Origin: Rhizobium laguerreae
GTDB taxonomy: Bacteria > Pseudomonadota > Alphaproteobacteria > Rhizobiales > Rhizobiaceae
Assembly: GCF_002008165.1 (NCBI RefSeq)
Contig: NZ_MRDM01000014.1
Span: 1 to 64,000, forward strand
Length of the DNA: 64,000 bases
Reading direction: 5' to 3'
Part shown: in pieces, positions 44,466 through 53,855 of the stretch
Layout of the letters: each line of letters begins with the position of its first letter
Position numbering within the stretch: position 1 is the stretch's first letter
Made by a program: the position numbers and the translations under genes
The notes under the pieces: generated by a model
Told to the model about the DNA's origin: nothing
The model's input: only the letters and a program-made list of their open reading frames with translations
Databases searched by the model: none

Positions 44466-44611
44466 TGGCCGCATTGGTCGTTGCCCGTCGCCGTTACGTC
44501 GAATGACGTAAAGTCATGCGCCTAAGAAAATGCTTTATTAGTTGAGGCGGAGCCTATCCGTCCATTCTCCCTGTTAATCCTAAGCCCGCCTCACCCCAGG
44601 CGGGCTTTTTT
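44466..44611 (+). ncRNA. possible small RNA or long 3' UTR ending in a strong terminator
   Basis: The 150 bases after the micro-protein gene show no ORF but end in a clear intrinsic terminator. They follow a hairpin at 44448-44465 (TGATTCG-ATTG-CGAATCA). An independent promoter cannot be identified by eye, so a 3' UTR of the micro-protein transcript is equally possible. Confidence 0.3.
44583..44611 (+). terminator. Rho-independent terminator
   Basis: AGCCCGCCT and AGGCGGGCT form a 9-bp stem around CACCCC, followed by T6. The reverse strand also has an A/T-rich flank, so it could work for the entericidin-like gene too. Confidence 0.85.
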
Positions 44612-44629
44612 ATTCCATCGCCTGCATCA

Positions 44630-44782
44630 CTACTTGGCGCCGGCCGAAAGCACCCGATGTGTCGCATTGTCCATGGCGTGGCTTGCTTCCTGTCCGTCCT
44701 TCTTTAGCCCGTATGCGGTATTGCCGCAGCCTGAAAGGGTCAGCAGGCAGATACCGGCGATGGCGATTGCAGCTTTTGGCAT
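44630..44782 (-). CDS. entericidin-like small lipoprotein
   Basis: The protein has 50 residues. The signal peptide MPKAAIAIAGICLLTLSGCG ends in a lipobox (LSGC). The mature part, NTAYGLKKDGQEASHAMDNA, matches the EcnA/EcnB entericidin pattern. Entericidins are membrane lipoproteins linked to bacteriolysis or stress. The ORF is too short for most gene finders. A RIME palindrome lies 30 bp upstream of its start. Confidence 0.78.
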   Translation of the reverse strand: MPKAAIAIAGICLLTLSGCGNTAYGLKKDGQEASHAMDNATHRVLSAGAK

Positions 44783-44811
44783 CAAGTGTTTCCCCGAATG
44801 AAAAGTGATTC

Positions 44812-44859
44812 GAGCATGATGCCGAAAAGTGTGAGCGGTTTTCGGACGACATCATGCTC
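44812..44859. repeat. RIME-type rhizobial intergenic palindrome
   Basis: The outer arms GAGCATGATG and CATCATGCTC and the inner arms CCGAAAA and TTTTCGG form a long imperfect palindrome around GTGTGAGCGG. This matches the Rhizobium-specific intergenic mosaic elements scattered in rhizobial genomes. Confidence 0.85.
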
Positions 44860-44986
44860 TAACTCTTAAATTTAGAAGATGACGCATTCTTCGCCAAAAT
44901 CAATCCGCAGGCGATGCGCGAACTCGCGACATGGAACTCGGTGACGACACAGGCGTTTGCGGGAGCCATCCAATGGGGTTTACGAC

Positions 44987-45067
44987 ATGGACTACCAGAT
45001 TGCCTTCGCCGCGACGGTCGCAACGGCGTCCTTCCTCGTCTTCATGCTGATCGTCCACCGGACCTGA
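44987..45067 (+). CDS. 26-residue membrane micro-protein
   Basis: ATG 44987 is preceded by GGGG at about ten bases. The product (MDYQIAFAATVATASFLVFM, then LIVHRT) is one hydrophobic helix with a charged end. It is supported only by shape and position among other micro-protein genes. Confidence 0.4.
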   Translation: MDYQIAFAATVATASFLVFMLIVHRT

Positions 45068-45399
45068 TTGCGCCGCGGCAAATGGATTGGCCCTAAGGCG
45101 TGACACTGGACCGGTGCCGACCGCGTTCCGCGCCTTATTGTTTGCGATCCGGAGAGATAGCAGCACCATTTTCCGCTTCGACGACAAGGGGAGATCGGAA
45201 GGTCTGGCGCGCATAGATCACAGATGATCCGCCAACAACACGGGAAAGATGCAAAACAAAACTTTCAACATCCGCAAGTATTTTTTGCGCTCTTGGATGT
45301 ATTTCATTTTAATTAATTGCCAAGCTTAACTATCCGTTAACAATATTGTTGCGCTCCGTCCGCTTCCGCTTATGCTTTACGCAAAAGGGGAGAGGGAAG
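45068..45399. other. AT-rich intergenic region
   Basis: About 330 bp without a gene. The part 45250-45345 is unusually AT-rich for this genome (including TTTTAATTAATTGCC and GTTAACAATATTG) and probably holds the promoter of the next small gene. Confidence 0.35.
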
Positions 45400-45516
45400 A
45401 TGTTTAGGAAGAGCCTGATTATGCCGTTCGGCTTTGCCATGCTCGCCATTGCCGGCCTGCTGTTCCAGATTGTCTCCCACACGCTGCACTCCCCGGTCAC
45501 CCTGCTGCAGCCGTGA
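45400..45516 (+). CDS. 38-residue membrane micro-protein
   Basis: A strong AGGGGAGAGGGA site precedes ATG 45400. The product begins MFRKSLIMPFGFAMLAIAGL and ends HSPVTLLQP, with one hydrophobic span and positive N-terminus. It may be secreted or membrane-anchored. Of the micro-proteins here it has the best ribosome-binding site. Confidence 0.6.
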   Translation: MFRKSLIMPFGFAMLAIAGLLFQIVSHTLHSPVTLLQP

Positions 45517-45619
45517 GTCACATAAGTTGCTGAACGCGCACGCAATCTCGGTAACTGGGAGTGGAAATTCCTTTCGTTTCGTGCATTCTGTGACTCGTTT
45601 TGCCAGGAGGGAGATAACC

Positions 45620-45874
45620 ATGGAAAACGCAGGCGTGGGTTGGATTGCAGCCATCATCATCGGCGGCATCGCCGGATGGCTGGCGGAAAAAGTCATGAGC
45701 AGCAGCATGGGCTTGCTCATGAACATATTGCTCGGCATCGTCGGCGCCATCGTCGCCAACTGGATCCTGGGTCTGTTGAACATCCAGCCGCTCGCCGGTT
45801 GGCTGGGCTATCTGATCACCGGCTTCATCGGTGCCTGCATCCTGATTGCGATCGGGCGCGTCATCCGCCGCTAA
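45620..45874 (+). CDS. GlsB/YeaQ/YmgE-family stress membrane protein
   Basis: The 84-residue protein has three hydrophobic segments: GVGWIAAIIIGGIAGWLAEK, GLLMNILLGIVGAIVANWIL and LGYLITGFIGACILIAIGRV. This is the transglycosylase-associated GlsB/YeaQ family, commonly induced by stress and of unknown molecular role. AGGAGG lies eight bases upstream of ATG 45620. A bidirectional terminator follows. Confidence 0.88.
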   Translation: MENAGVGWIAAIIIGGIAGWLAEKVMSSSMGLLMNILLGIVGAIVANWILGLLNIQPLAGWLGYLITGFIGACILIAIGRVIRR

Positions 45875-45922
45875 CTCGGTGATAGCTGGCCTCCGGCGCT
45901 TTTGCCGGTCGTCGGAAATATT

Positions 45923-45953
45923 AAAAGCCGGGCGTTCATGACGTCCGGCTTTT
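45923..45953. terminator. bidirectional Rho-independent terminator
   Basis: AAAAGCCGG and CCGGCTTTT pair around a 13-base centre that itself pairs partly (GCG/CGT region). It lies between the convergent GlsB and DUF883-like genes and has A and T tracts on both sides. Confidence 0.8.
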
Positions 45954-45973
45954 CCTTACCCTGAATTTCCCGT

Positions 45974-46255
45974 TCAGCGACGGCTGAGCAGGCCGAACAC
46001 GTAGGCAATGCCTGCCGTCACGGCGAGTGCCACGAGCGGTTCTTCGCGCACCTTGTCGCGCAGCCGTTCCGTCATCAGCGAAGCCTCGTCGGTCACTGCC
46101 GACTTCGCCCCCTGCCCCAGCGCGACCACGCTTTCCGTCAGCCGGGAGAGATCGTTGCGAAGGGCTGCGACCTGCGCCGACAGATCGTCTGCTGCAATAT
46201 CAGCCTTGACGCGCGCAGCGGTGGATTCGGCGGAAGCGGTTTTCAATTCTGCCAT
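45974..46255 (-). CDS. DUF883/ElaB-like tail-anchored protein
   Basis: The 93-residue protein has a long helical region (DDLSAQVAALRNDLSRLTES, then DEASLMTERLRDKVREEPLV) and a C-terminal membrane segment (ALAVTAGIAYVFGLLSRR). This is the ElaB/YqjD/DUF883 layout; such proteins bind ribosomes or membranes in stationary phase. GGAG lies seven bases before ATG 46255. A well-matched EcfG promoter lies 32 bp upstream. Confidence 0.8.
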   Translation of the reverse strand: MAELKTASAESTAARVKADIAADDLSAQVAALRNDLSRLTESVVALGQGAKSAVTDEASLMTERLRDKVREEPLVALAVTAGIAYVFGLLSRR

Positions 46256-46286
46256 GGTCTGCTCCTGTTTCATGGGATGCCGCTTC

Positions 46287-46312
46287 AACGAAATGGCGGG
46301 CCGAAAGGTTCC
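46287..46312 (-). promoter_or_regulatory. EcfG general-stress promoter
   Basis: On the minus strand GGAAC and CGTT are separated by 17 bp, an exact match to the core EcfG consensus. It lies 32 bp upstream of the DUF883-like gene's ATG. Confidence 0.65.
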
Positions 46313-46474
46313 GCCGCGACCGATCTTTTGTTCGCCGCAAAGCCGCCGCGGTTAAGCCGCCGCCTTGTGCAGCTTTTCGCGCGACAAACCCTTCATTTCC
46401 TGTCGGGTTTGTTTTAAGGAACGTCGAATGTCCGCCCGCGCGCGGGTCAATGATACTGCGAGGTTTGCGTTTCT

Positions 46475-48367
46475 ATGTTCCATATCCTGAGAAGAGCTGC
46501 TCAGACCTGGGTTGCCAAGCTCCTCCTGCTCCTGCTCGTCGCGTCCTTCGGCGTCTGGGGCGTGTCGCATGAGCTGCTGTCAGGCGGCAACAGCACCGCG
46601 GTCGTGACCGTCGGCGATCAGCATGTGGACGTCAACGAATTCCACCTCGCCTATCAGCGCCAGGTGGCAAGCCTCAGCCAGCAGTTCGGCACGCGGCTAA
46701 CCCCCGAGCAGGCCCGCGCCTTCGGCGTCGAGCAGCAGGTGCTCGCCCAGCTCGTCGCCGGCGCCTCGCTCGACCAGCTCGCCGAGGACATGAACCTCGG
46801 CCTTTCCGAAGACCGCCTCGCCCAGCTGATCGCTGACGATCCGGCTTTCAAGGCCGTCAACGGCCGGTTCGACCGCGAACTCTTCATCTCGCGCCTGCAA
46901 AATGCCGGCATCCGTCAAGACGATTACATCAAGGAGCGCAGCAAGGTCGCTGTGCGCAGCCAGGTGGTCGATGCCATCTCCAACGGCTTCACCGCACCGA
47001 AGACGCTGGTCGACGCCCTGAAGCTCTATGGTGACGAAAGCCGCAGCATCGAATACCTGCTGCTCACAAATGCCAATATCGAGCCGATCAAGGCACCGGC
47101 CGACGACGTGTTGGCGACGTGGTTCGAAGGCGTCAAGCAGCGCTACCGGGCGCCCGAATACCGCAAGCTCGTCTATCTAAAGCTGCAGCCTGCCGATATC
47201 GCCGATGCCGCGACCGTCACCGACGACCAGATCCACGAAGCCTTCGACAAGAGCAAGGATATCTATCGCACGCCGGAAAGCCGCACCATCGAGCAGCTGA
47301 CCTTCGCCAGCAAGGATCTCGCCGCCGCTGCCGAAACGGCGCTGAAGAGCGGCACCAGCTTCGACCAGCTGGTCTCCGACCAGGGCAAGACGGCAAGCGA
47401 CGTGCTGCTCGGCGAGTTCACCAAGGACAAGGTTCCCGACCAGGCCGTTGCCGATGCGGCCTTTACGGTTTCGCGCGATGGCGGCACGACGCCTGTCGTC
47501 GACGGCTCCTTCGGCCCCGTCATCCTGCGCGTCACCAACATCAAGCCGGAAACGACGAAGAATTTCGACGAGGTGAAGGAGGATATCCGCAAGCAGCTGG
47601 CGCTCTCCAACGCCTCTCAGGAAGTGATCAACGTTCATGATCGCATCGAGGATCTGCGCGCGGGCGGTTCGACGCTCGAGGATATTGCCGGCCAGCTGAA
47701 GCTCACCGCCGTGACTGTCGATGACGTCGATATGACCGGCGCCGACAAGGATGGCCAAGAGGTCAAGGATATCCCAGCCAGGCAGCAGCTGCTCGGCGAA
47801 GCCTTCAAGACCGAGGTCGGCGTCGATGCGCCGCCGCTGCCGATCGGTAACGACGGCTATGTCTGGTTCAACGTCCGCGAAATCACGCCGGACCGCGACC
47901 GCCCGGTGGCCGAAGTGCGCGAGAAGGCCGTCGAGGACTGGACGGCGGAGCAGCAGAAGGCCGAGCTCTCTAAGAAGGCCGAGGCATTGAAGGCCGAGGC
48001 GAAGAAAGGCACTGCTCTTGCCGATATCGCAACGCCGCTCGGCATTGCCGTCGAAAGCAAGAGCGGTGTCACCCGCTCCACCGATGATGCAGTCCTCGGC
48101 CGCGCCGGCGTCACAGCCGCCTTCTCGGGTCCGGTCGACACGGTCGCGAGTGCTGTCGGCGCCGATCCCTCGACGCAGATCCTGCTGAAGGTCACCGAGG
48201 TCAACACCCAGCCGACCGGCGAAGTGCTGAACAATCGCGATGCCCAGATCACCGCCATGGCCAATGCCGCCGGCGACGATATTCTCGATCAGATGGTCAA
48301 CCTGCTGCAGACGCAGTACGGCGCTCAGATCAACCAGACGCTCGCTGAACAGGCGACGGTCCGCTAG
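46475..48367 (+). CDS. ppiD: periplasmic folding chaperone / peptidyl-prolyl isomerase PpiD
   Basis: This 630-residue protein has one N-terminal membrane anchor ([20 protein letters not shown]), a SurA_N-type chaperone region and a parvulin-like domain (about 240-360, with [13 protein letters not shown] and [19 protein letters not shown]). A long C-terminal region follows. PpiD helps newly exported proteins fold at the Sec exit. It starts the block ppiD-trpD-trpC-moaC-moeA; the gap to trpD is only 8 bp. Confidence 0.9.
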   Translation: MFHILRRAAQTWVAKLLLLLLVASFGVWGVSHELLSGGNSTAVVTVGDQHVDVNEFHLAYQRQVASLSQQFGTRLTPEQARAFGVEQQVLAQLVAGASLDQLAEDMNLGLSEDRLAQLIADDPAFKAVNGRFDRELFISRLQNAGIRQDDYIKERSKVAVRSQVVDAISNGFTAPKTLVDALKLYGDESRSIEYLLLTNANIEPIKAPADDVLATWFEGVKQRYRAPEYRKLVYLKLQPADIADAATVTDDQIHEAFDKSKDIYRTPESRTIEQLTFASKDLAAAAETALKSGTSFDQLVSDQGKTASDVLLGEFTKDKVPDQAVADAAFTVSRDGGTTPVVDGSFGPVILRVTNIKPETTKNFDEVKEDIRKQLALSNASQEVINVHDRIEDLRAGGSTLEDIAGQLKLTAVTVDDVDMTGADKDGQEVKDIPARQQLLGEAFKTEVGVDAPPLPIGNDGYVWFNVREITPDRDRPVAEVREKAVEDWTAEQQKAELSKKAEALKAEAKKGTALADIATPLGIAVESKSGVTRSTDDAVLGRAGVTAAFSGPVDTVASAVGADPSTQILLKVTEVNTQPTGEVLNNRDAQITAMANAAGDDILDQMVNLLQTQYGAQINQTLAEQATVR

Positions 48368-48375
48368 GAGGCTTT

Positions 48376-49392
48376 ATGACCGATCTGAAGCCGTTCCTGG
48401 CCAAGGCCGCAAGCCGCGAGCCGCTGACGCGTGACGAGGCCCGAGCCGCCTTCGACATCCTGATGTCGGGCCAGGCGACGCCCTCGCAGATCGGCGGCCT
48501 CCTGATGGCGCTGCGGGTGCGCGGCGAAACCGTCGATGAGATCGTCGGCGCGGTCACCGCGATGCGCTCGAAGATGCTGACCGTCGAGGCGCCGGCCGAT
48601 GCGATCGACATCGTCGGCACCGGCGGCGATGCCAGCGGCACCTACAATATCTCGACGCTGGCGGCGCTGATCGTCGCCGGCGCCGGTGTGCCCGTCGCCA
48701 AGCATGGCAACCGGGCACTGAGTTCGAAATCGGGCGCAGCCGACAATCTGGCCGCACTCGGGGTCAAGCTCGACGTCGGTCCCGAGATCATCTCCCGCTG
48801 CATCGCCGAAGCCGGCGTCGGCTTCATGTTCGCGCAACTGCATCATTCCGCCATGCGCCATGTCGGCCCCTCAAGGGTTGAGCTCGGCACGCGGACGATC
48901 TTCAACCTGCTCGGGCCGCTCTCCAATCCGGCGGGCGTCCGCCGCCAGCTGCTCGGCGTCTTCTCGCCGCAATGGCTGGTACCGCTTGCCGAAGTCATGC
49001 GCGATCTCGGCTCCGAATGCGTCTGGGTCGTCCATGGCGACGGCCTCGACGAGATCACCACCACCGGCATCACACAAATCGCAGCCCTCGAAGACGGCAA
49101 GATCCGCACCTTCGAGCTCTCGCCCGCCGATTTCGGCGTCAGCCCTTGCGTGCTCGCCGACATCAAGGGCGGTGATGGCGTCGCCAATGCCGCAGCGCTT
49201 CGCGAGGTGCTCGGCGGCGCCAAGAATGCGTATCGCGATGTCTCGCTCGCCAATGCCGCCGCCTCGCTCGTCATCGCCGGCAAGGTCGAAACGATCCGCG
49301 ACGGCATGACGCTGGCCACGCAGTCGCTGGATAGCGGTGCGACCGCGCTCGCCCTCGACAAACTCATCGCCGTTTCCAACGATATCGACTAG
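48376..49392 (+). CDS. trpD: anthranilate phosphoribosyltransferase
   Basis: This 338-residue enzyme transfers phosphoribosyl from PRPP to anthranilate in tryptophan synthesis. It shows the helical N-terminus ([20 protein letters not shown]), the PRPP-binding glycine loop [34 protein letters not shown] and [12 protein letters not shown]. It lies 8 bp after ppiD and 9 bp before trpC, so it is co-transcribed with both. Confidence 0.96.
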   Translation: MTDLKPFLAKAASREPLTRDEARAAFDILMSGQATPSQIGGLLMALRVRGETVDEIVGAVTAMRSKMLTVEAPADAIDIVGTGGDASGTYNISTLAALIVAGAGVPVAKHGNRALSSKSGAADNLAALGVKLDVGPEIISRCIAEAGVGFMFAQLHHSAMRHVGPSRVELGTRTIFNLLGPLSNPAGVRRQLLGVFSPQWLVPLAEVMRDLGSECVWVVHGDGLDEITTTGITQIAALEDGKIRTFELSPADFGVSPCVLADIKGGDGVANAAALREVLGGAKNAYRDVSLANAAASLVIAGKVETIRDGMTLATQSLDSGATALALDKLIAVSNDID

Positions 49393-49401
49393 GATTGTTC
49401 G

Positions 49402-50214
49402 ATGACCGATATCCTGAAGAAGATCGAACTCTACAAGCGCGAGGAGATCGCCGCTGCCAAGGCGACGGTGTCGCTTGCCGATCTGAAGGCGATGCAGGCC
49501 GGCCAGTCCGCCCCGCGCGGCTTCCACAAGGCGCTCATTGCCAAGCATGATGCCGGCCGCTTCGGCCTCATCGCTGAGATCAAGAAGGCGAGCCCCTCGA
49601 AGGGTCTCATTCGCCCGGATTTCGATCCGCCGTCGCTGGCGAGCGCCTATGAGGCCGGCGGTGCCGCCTGCCTTTCGGTGCTGACCGACAGGCCGAGCTT
49701 CCAGGGCGCGCCGGAATTTCTGACCGCCGCCCGCGCTGCCTGCACGCTGCCGGCGCTGCGCAAGGATTTCATGTTCGAGACGTATCAGGTGCACGAGGCC
49801 CGCGCCTGGGGCGCCGATTGCATCCTGCTGATCATGGCCTCACTATCGGACGGTGAAGCCGAACGCCTGCAGGACGAGGCCTTCGCCCTCGGCATGGACG
49901 TGCTGGTCGAGGTCCACGACGACGAGGAGATGGAGCGGGCGCTGAAACTCTCCTCGTCGCTCATCGGCATCAACAACCGCAATCTGCGTACCTTCGAGGT
50001 TAGCCTCACCGTCAGCGAGGCGCTTGCCCCCATGGTGCCCGATGATCGGCTCCTGGTCGGCGAAAGCGGCATCTTCACCCATGCCGATTGCAAGCGCCTG
50101 CAGGCCGTTGACATCAATACCTTCCTTGTCGGCGAAAGCCTGATGCGCAAGGAGGACGTCGCCACCGCCACCCGCGCTCTGCTCTTTGGCGAAGCCGCCA
50201 TCGCGGCCGAATGA
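49402..50214 (+). CDS. trpC: indole-3-glycerol phosphate synthase
   Basis: This 270-residue TIM-barrel enzyme converts CdRP to indole-3-glycerol phosphate. Signatures are [56 protein letters not shown] and [13 protein letters not shown]. It is monofunctional, with no TrpF domain. moaC begins 1 bp after its stop, so translation is probably coupled. Confidence 0.96.
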   Translation: MTDILKKIELYKREEIAAAKATVSLADLKAMQAGQSAPRGFHKALIAKHDAGRFGLIAEIKKASPSKGLIRPDFDPPSLASAYEAGGAACLSVLTDRPSFQGAPEFLTAARAACTLPALRKDFMFETYQVHEARAWGADCILLIMASLSDGEAERLQDEAFALGMDVLVEVHDDEEMERALKLSSSLIGINNRNLRTFEVSLTVSEALAPMVPDDRLLVGESGIFTHADCKRLQAVDINTFLVGESLMRKEDVATATRALLFGEAAIAAE

Positions 50215-50215
50215 T

Positions 50216-50713
50216 ATGAGCGGCCAAAAGCCAGGCCTCACGCATATCGGTGCCTCCGGCGAGGCGCATATGGTCGATGTCTCCGACAAGGCCGAGACGG
50301 TGCGCATCGCCACCGCCGAGGGCCATGTGAAGATGGCGGCGGAAACGCTTGCTCTCATCCGCCAAGGCAATGCCAAGAAGGGCGATGTGATCGGCACGGC
50401 GCGCCTTGCCGGCATCATGGCGGCAAAACGCACCGCCGATCTCATCCCGCTCTGCCATCCGCTGATGCTGACGAAGGTCACGGTCGAGATCGCGGAAGAT
50501 GCCGCCCTGCCCGGTCTGCGCGTTACGTCGACCGTCAAGCTCACCGGCAAGACCGGTGTGGAGATGGAGGCGCTGACCGCCGTCTCGGTCGCTTGTCTGA
50601 CGATCTACGACATGGCCAAGGCGGCCGATAAGGCAATGGAGATCGGTGGCATCAGACTTCTTGAAAAGTCCGGCGGAAAATCCGGCGATTTCCGTCATCC
50701 GGAGGCAAGATGA
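50216..50713 (+). CDS. moaC: cyclic pyranopterin monophosphate synthase
   Basis: This 165-residue enzyme carries out the second half of the first step of molybdenum cofactor synthesis. Signatures are [59 protein letters not shown] and [15 protein letters not shown] 50216 directly follows the trpC stop; the frame upstream is open but unneeded. The moeA ATG overlaps its stop. The cofactor serves, among others, the IorB-type enzyme encoded at 54.3 kb. Confidence 0.95.
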   Translation: MSGQKPGLTHIGASGEAHMVDVSDKAETVRIATAEGHVKMAAETLALIRQGNAKKGDVIGTARLAGIMAAKRTADLIPLCHPLMLTKVTVEIAEDAALPGLRVTSTVKLTGKTGVEMEALTAVSVACLTIYDMAKAADKAMEIGGIRLLEKSGGKSGDFRHPEAR

Positions 50714-51933
50714 ACCTTCTTCCGGTCGCCGAAGCCCTGAACCGCTTGCTCTCCAGCGCAAAGCCCATTGCTAAGTCCGAGACGCTGCCGCTTGCCGAGG
50801 CTGAGGGCCGCGTCCTGGCCGTTGATCTGACGGCCGGCCTGACCCAGCCGCCTTTCAATGCTTCCGCCATGGATGGCTATGCGCTACGCCGCGAAGACGC
50901 GCCGGAGCCAGGCGCCGTGCTGAAGGTCATCGGCATGTCTTCCGCCGGCCACGGCTTCGAGGGAAGCGTCGGCCAGGGAGAGGCCGTCCGCATCTTCACC
51001 GGTGCGCCTGTTCCGCCAGGTGCGGACAGCGTCCTGCTGCAGGAGGATGCCGAGAAGATCGAGGGCGGAATCAGAACCAATTTCCCCGTGCGGCAGGGCC
51101 AGCATGTGCGTCCCCGCGGCCAGGATTTCGCCGAAGGCGAAGCCGTGCTGTCGGCCGGCACCGTGCTCGATTTCTCGCGGCTGACGGTTGCTGCCGGTAT
51201 GAACCGGCCTGATGTCGAGGTGCTGCGGCGCCCGCTGATCGCCATCCTCGCAACCGGCGACGAACTGCTGCCGCCCGGAAGCACGCCCGGCCCTTCGCAG
51301 ATCATCGCATCCAATACGTTTGGCATTGCAGCCCTTGCCCGCAAAGCCGGCGCCGATGTGCTCGATCTCGGCATCGTGCCTGACGACAAGGCCAGGATCA
51401 CCGCGGCGATCGACACGGCGCGGGACGCCAAGGTCGATGTGATCGTCACGCTCGGCGGCGCTTCGGTCGGCGACCATGATCTGGTGCAGGCCACGCTGAT
51501 CGAGGCCGGCATGCAGCTCGATTTCTGGCGCATCGCCATGCGCCCCGGCAAACCGCTGATGGTCGGCAGCTTCGGCGAGACACATGTCCTTGGCCTGCCC
51601 GGCAATCCGGTCTCCAGCCTCGTCTGTTCGCTGCTCTTCCTGGAGCCGCTGATCCGCCGGCTCGCCTCCCTGCCGCCGACCCGGCGCGAGATGACCGCCG
51701 AGACAGCCGTGCCGCTGCGGGCCAATGACCATCGTCAGGATTATATCCGCGCCAGGCTGGCAAAATCGACCACCGGCGGCTGGCTCGCGGAACCGTTCGG
51801 CAAGCAGGATTCCTCGATGATGAAGGTCTTCGCCGCAGCCGACTGCCTCGTCATCCGCCCGCCGAATGCGCCGGAATTGCCGGCCGGTGCGCCCTGCCCG
51901 GTCATGCTGTTGCGGCCGGATCTCCTGGCATAA
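50710..51933 (+). CDS. moeA: molybdopterin molybdenumtransferase
   Basis: This 407-residue protein inserts molybdate into adenylylated molybdopterin. Signatures are [44 protein letters not shown] near the start of the MogA-like domain, [13 protein letters not shown] and RPGKPLMVG. The start overlaps moaC by 4 bp. The next gene lies on the opposite strand, so moeA ends this operon. Confidence 0.95.
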   Translation: MNLLPVAEALNRLLSSAKPIAKSETLPLAEAEGRVLAVDLTAGLTQPPFNASAMDGYALRREDAPEPGAVLKVIGMSSAGHGFEGSVGQGEAVRIFTGAPVPPGADSVLLQEDAEKIEGGIRTNFPVRQGQHVRPRGQDFAEGEAVLSAGTVLDFSRLTVAAGMNRPDVEVLRRPLIAILATGDELLPPGSTPGPSQIIASNTFGIAALARKAGADVLDLGIVPDDKARITAAIDTARDAKVDVIVTLGGASVGDHDLVQATLIEAGMQLDFWRIAMRPGKPLMVGSFGETHVLGLPGNPVSSLVCSLLFLEPLIRRLASLPPTRREMTAETAVPLRANDHRQDYIRARLAKSTTGGWLAEPFGKQDSSMMKVFAAADCLVIRPPNAPELPAGAPCPVMLLRPDLLA

Positions 51934-51941
51934 TCCGACAT

Positions 51942-52607
51942 TCAGTCGTTGCCGACCAGCGCAAAGACGCCTGCCGGCACTGCCCCGCCGCCTGTGCCCC
52001 CGCCAAAATCCGCAACTGAGTGGGTGGCAATGCGGCTGAGTTCGCCCTGAGGCAGGTAGGCCCGCTCGGGATCGCCGATCAACACTTCGATACCGGCGGC
52101 CTGGCAACGCCGCAGGAAGGCCATCACCCGCAGAGCAAGTGAGGGGTCGTAGAACAGATCGCCGACAACGAGAAGGTTGGTCTCCGGCGGCGGATCCTCG
52201 ATGATATCGGCGGCCCAGGCTACGATATCCACGCCGTTGATCGCTACATTGAGGTCGATCGCAACAATGGCATTGGCATCGATATCGATCGCCGTCACCA
52301 TGGCTGCTCCGGCCTTTGCCGCCGCGATGGCGACGAGCCCGGAGCCGGCGCCGAGATCGAGGACACGGCGGCCCGCGACCGTTTTCGGTCGATCGAGCAG
52401 ATGGCGGGCAAGCACGGCGCCGCCCGCCCAGGGATAGGCCCAGTAAGGCGGCGGATCGGCCTCTCCACGACCGGCAAGCCGCCAGAGCCCGCTCGCAGGT
52501 CCCGCCGTATGAAGCCGGATCTCGGGGATGGAGGGAACCGATGATATCGGCAGGTTAGCCTTGATGAAGGCGGCCGGATCGGGATTCGGCATACCGGGGC
52601 GTTTCAT
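51942..52607 (-). CDS. class I SAM methyltransferase, ETFB-lysine-methyltransferase-like
   Basis: This 221-residue protein has the SAM-binding motif VLDLGAGSGLVAIAAAKAGA and the acidic strand TAIDIDANAI. The upstream PPPYWAYPWAGGAVLARHLL and the post-motif GDLFYDPSLA resemble mitochondrial METTL20/ETFBKMT, which methylates lysines of the electron-transfer flavoprotein beta subunit. Alphaproteobacterial homologues of that enzyme are known. Other lysine methyltransferases of the same superfamily cannot be excluded. It converges with moeA. Confidence 0.75.
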   Translation of the reverse strand: MKRPGMPNPDPAAFIKANLPISSVPSIPEIRLHTAGPASGLWRLAGRGEADPPPYWAYPWAGGAVLARHLLDRPKTVAGRRVLDLGAGSGLVAIAAAKAGAAMVTAIDIDANAIVAIDLNVAINGVDIVAWAADIIEDPPPETNLLVVGDLFYDPSLALRVMAFLRRCQAAGIEVLIGDPERAYLPQGELSRIATHSVADFGGGTGGGAVPAGVFALVGND

Positions 52608-53137
52608 CGTCGTCTGCTCCTGCCGGCGCTGTAACGGCGTATCGTTTTTAATAGCAAGAGCAGGCCGCCGTTGTGGAATTCACCGCCATTTATGCACGCC
52701 ACGATTTAGGTGAAATAATGAAGACGAGCCAAGCTTTTCGCAAGGAACTGAACCGCTATTCGTGATGAGGCGTGCCATATGCCATTCAAGAACGCAACAC
52801 AGGCCGTTGAAGCGAGACCATCTTAGCGGCAGGCATCGAGAGGGTTGCGTCCTGCTGGTGCAAAGCAAGGCAGACAACCTCCGTCGACGATCGTTGGCTG
52901 TCGGGCATTTATGAACCTCATTTCTAACATCATGCAGATAGTACCGCCTAATGCTCCATGCTGAGGCGAGGTAACGTCCCCAACCAACCGCCGTCTCCAG
53001 TGCGATGCCATGTCCGGCGACGATGAGGCGTGTCTAGGGTCCAAGGTCTTTAGCGCGGCCTGCCAGCAACGGTACTGGCGCGCGCTACTCCACCGTCCTT
53101 TCAGGGCTTCGACAGCCTGTATTCGGGAAGAACACGC
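52608..53137. other. long intergenic region upstream of the cytochrome c gene
   Basis: About 530 bp without a gene. It contains the first copy of the 32-bp conserved box at 52921-52952. About 185 bp of further leader follows before the cytochrome ATG, with a segment (GAGGTAACGT, 52966-52975) that resembles GAGCTAACGT after the second box. Confidence 0.45.
52921..52952 (+). promoter_or_regulatory. conserved 32-bp box, copy A
   Basis: It starts TTTCTAAC, has TCATGCAG in the middle and ends CCTAAT. The same layout recurs at 53633-53664 and 57742-57773 with identical spacing. It is a likely operator/promoter for the nearby LysR-family regulator. Confidence 0.65.
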
Positions 53138-53512
53138 ATGACAAAAATTTTGGCCTCCGTTGTGATCTCCACCTTGATCCTTGTGTCGGCGACGGCTCCT
53201 GCGGCAGCGGAGGGAGATGTCGCCTTGGGACAAAAAGCGTTTCAGCGCTGTTCCGCCTGTCATTCGACCACGGATCAGAAAAAGGCTGGGCCGGGGCTCG
53301 GTGGCGTTGTCGGGCGCGCGGCCGGCTCTGTAGAAGGCGTCCGCTATTCGGCGGCCATGAAGGCGTCGGGATTAGTATGGGACGAGGCGACGTTGGACCG
53401 ATTTCTAGCAGCGCCTCGCGAGGTTGTACCGACCACCACAATGACCGTGGGCGTACCCAAGCCTGAGGATCGGCTAAACATCATCGCTTACCTGAAGTCC
53501 CTGTCGGAGTAG
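53138..53512 (+). CDS. periplasmic class I c-type cytochrome
   Basis: The 124-residue protein has a signal peptide ending near ATAPAAA. The heme motif CSACH (Cys38, Cys41, His42) is near the N-terminus of the mature protein and the axial Met is probably Met102 in TTTMTVGVP. The fold is that of mono-heme cytochrome c2/c-550. The conserved box upstream is shared with the IorAB genes, so it may accept electrons from that exported molybdenum hydroxylase (inference). Confidence 0.9.
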   Translation: MTKILASVVISTLILVSATAPAAAEGDVALGQKAFQRCSACHSTTDQKKAGPGLGGVVGRAAGSVEGVRYSAAMKASGLVWDEATLDRFLAAPREVVPTTTMTVGVPKPEDRLNIIAYLKSLSE

Positions 53513-53855
53513 CGGCGAACCTCTTGGCTGAGCAAGCCGGCGATCGATGGGCACCCAACGCGGCTGATCATCGCTGACCGGTCTTGGGTTGACGTGTCTG
53601 CTCGTGCTTTTGCCTCGCATTCAGAAGCCGCCTTTCTAACGTCGTGCAGGTTTTGCCAACTAATTGGGCGCCGCCGGACGAGCTAACGTTGCCGCGGAAA
53701 GCAGGCTCTTGGTCGACGGCGTCTCATCATCCTGGAGGTTGCTGGCGGCACTCCCGTCGCCGTCGCTCTCCTCGGAGATCGACGGTTCTGACCGTTAGCT
53801 GAACGACTTCAGTCAACGAGCACATCCACTATGAACATCGGAGAACCGACCAGTC
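53513..53855. other. intergenic region upstream of iorA
   Basis: About 340 bp without a gene. It contains the second copy of the 32-bp box (53633-53664), 191 bp ahead of the iorA-like start. Confidence 0.4.
53633..53664 (+). promoter_or_regulatory. conserved 32-bp box, copy B
   Basis: It starts TTTCTAAC, has TCGTGCAG in the middle and ends ACTAAT. All conserved blocks keep the same spacing as in copies A and C. Confidence 0.65.
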
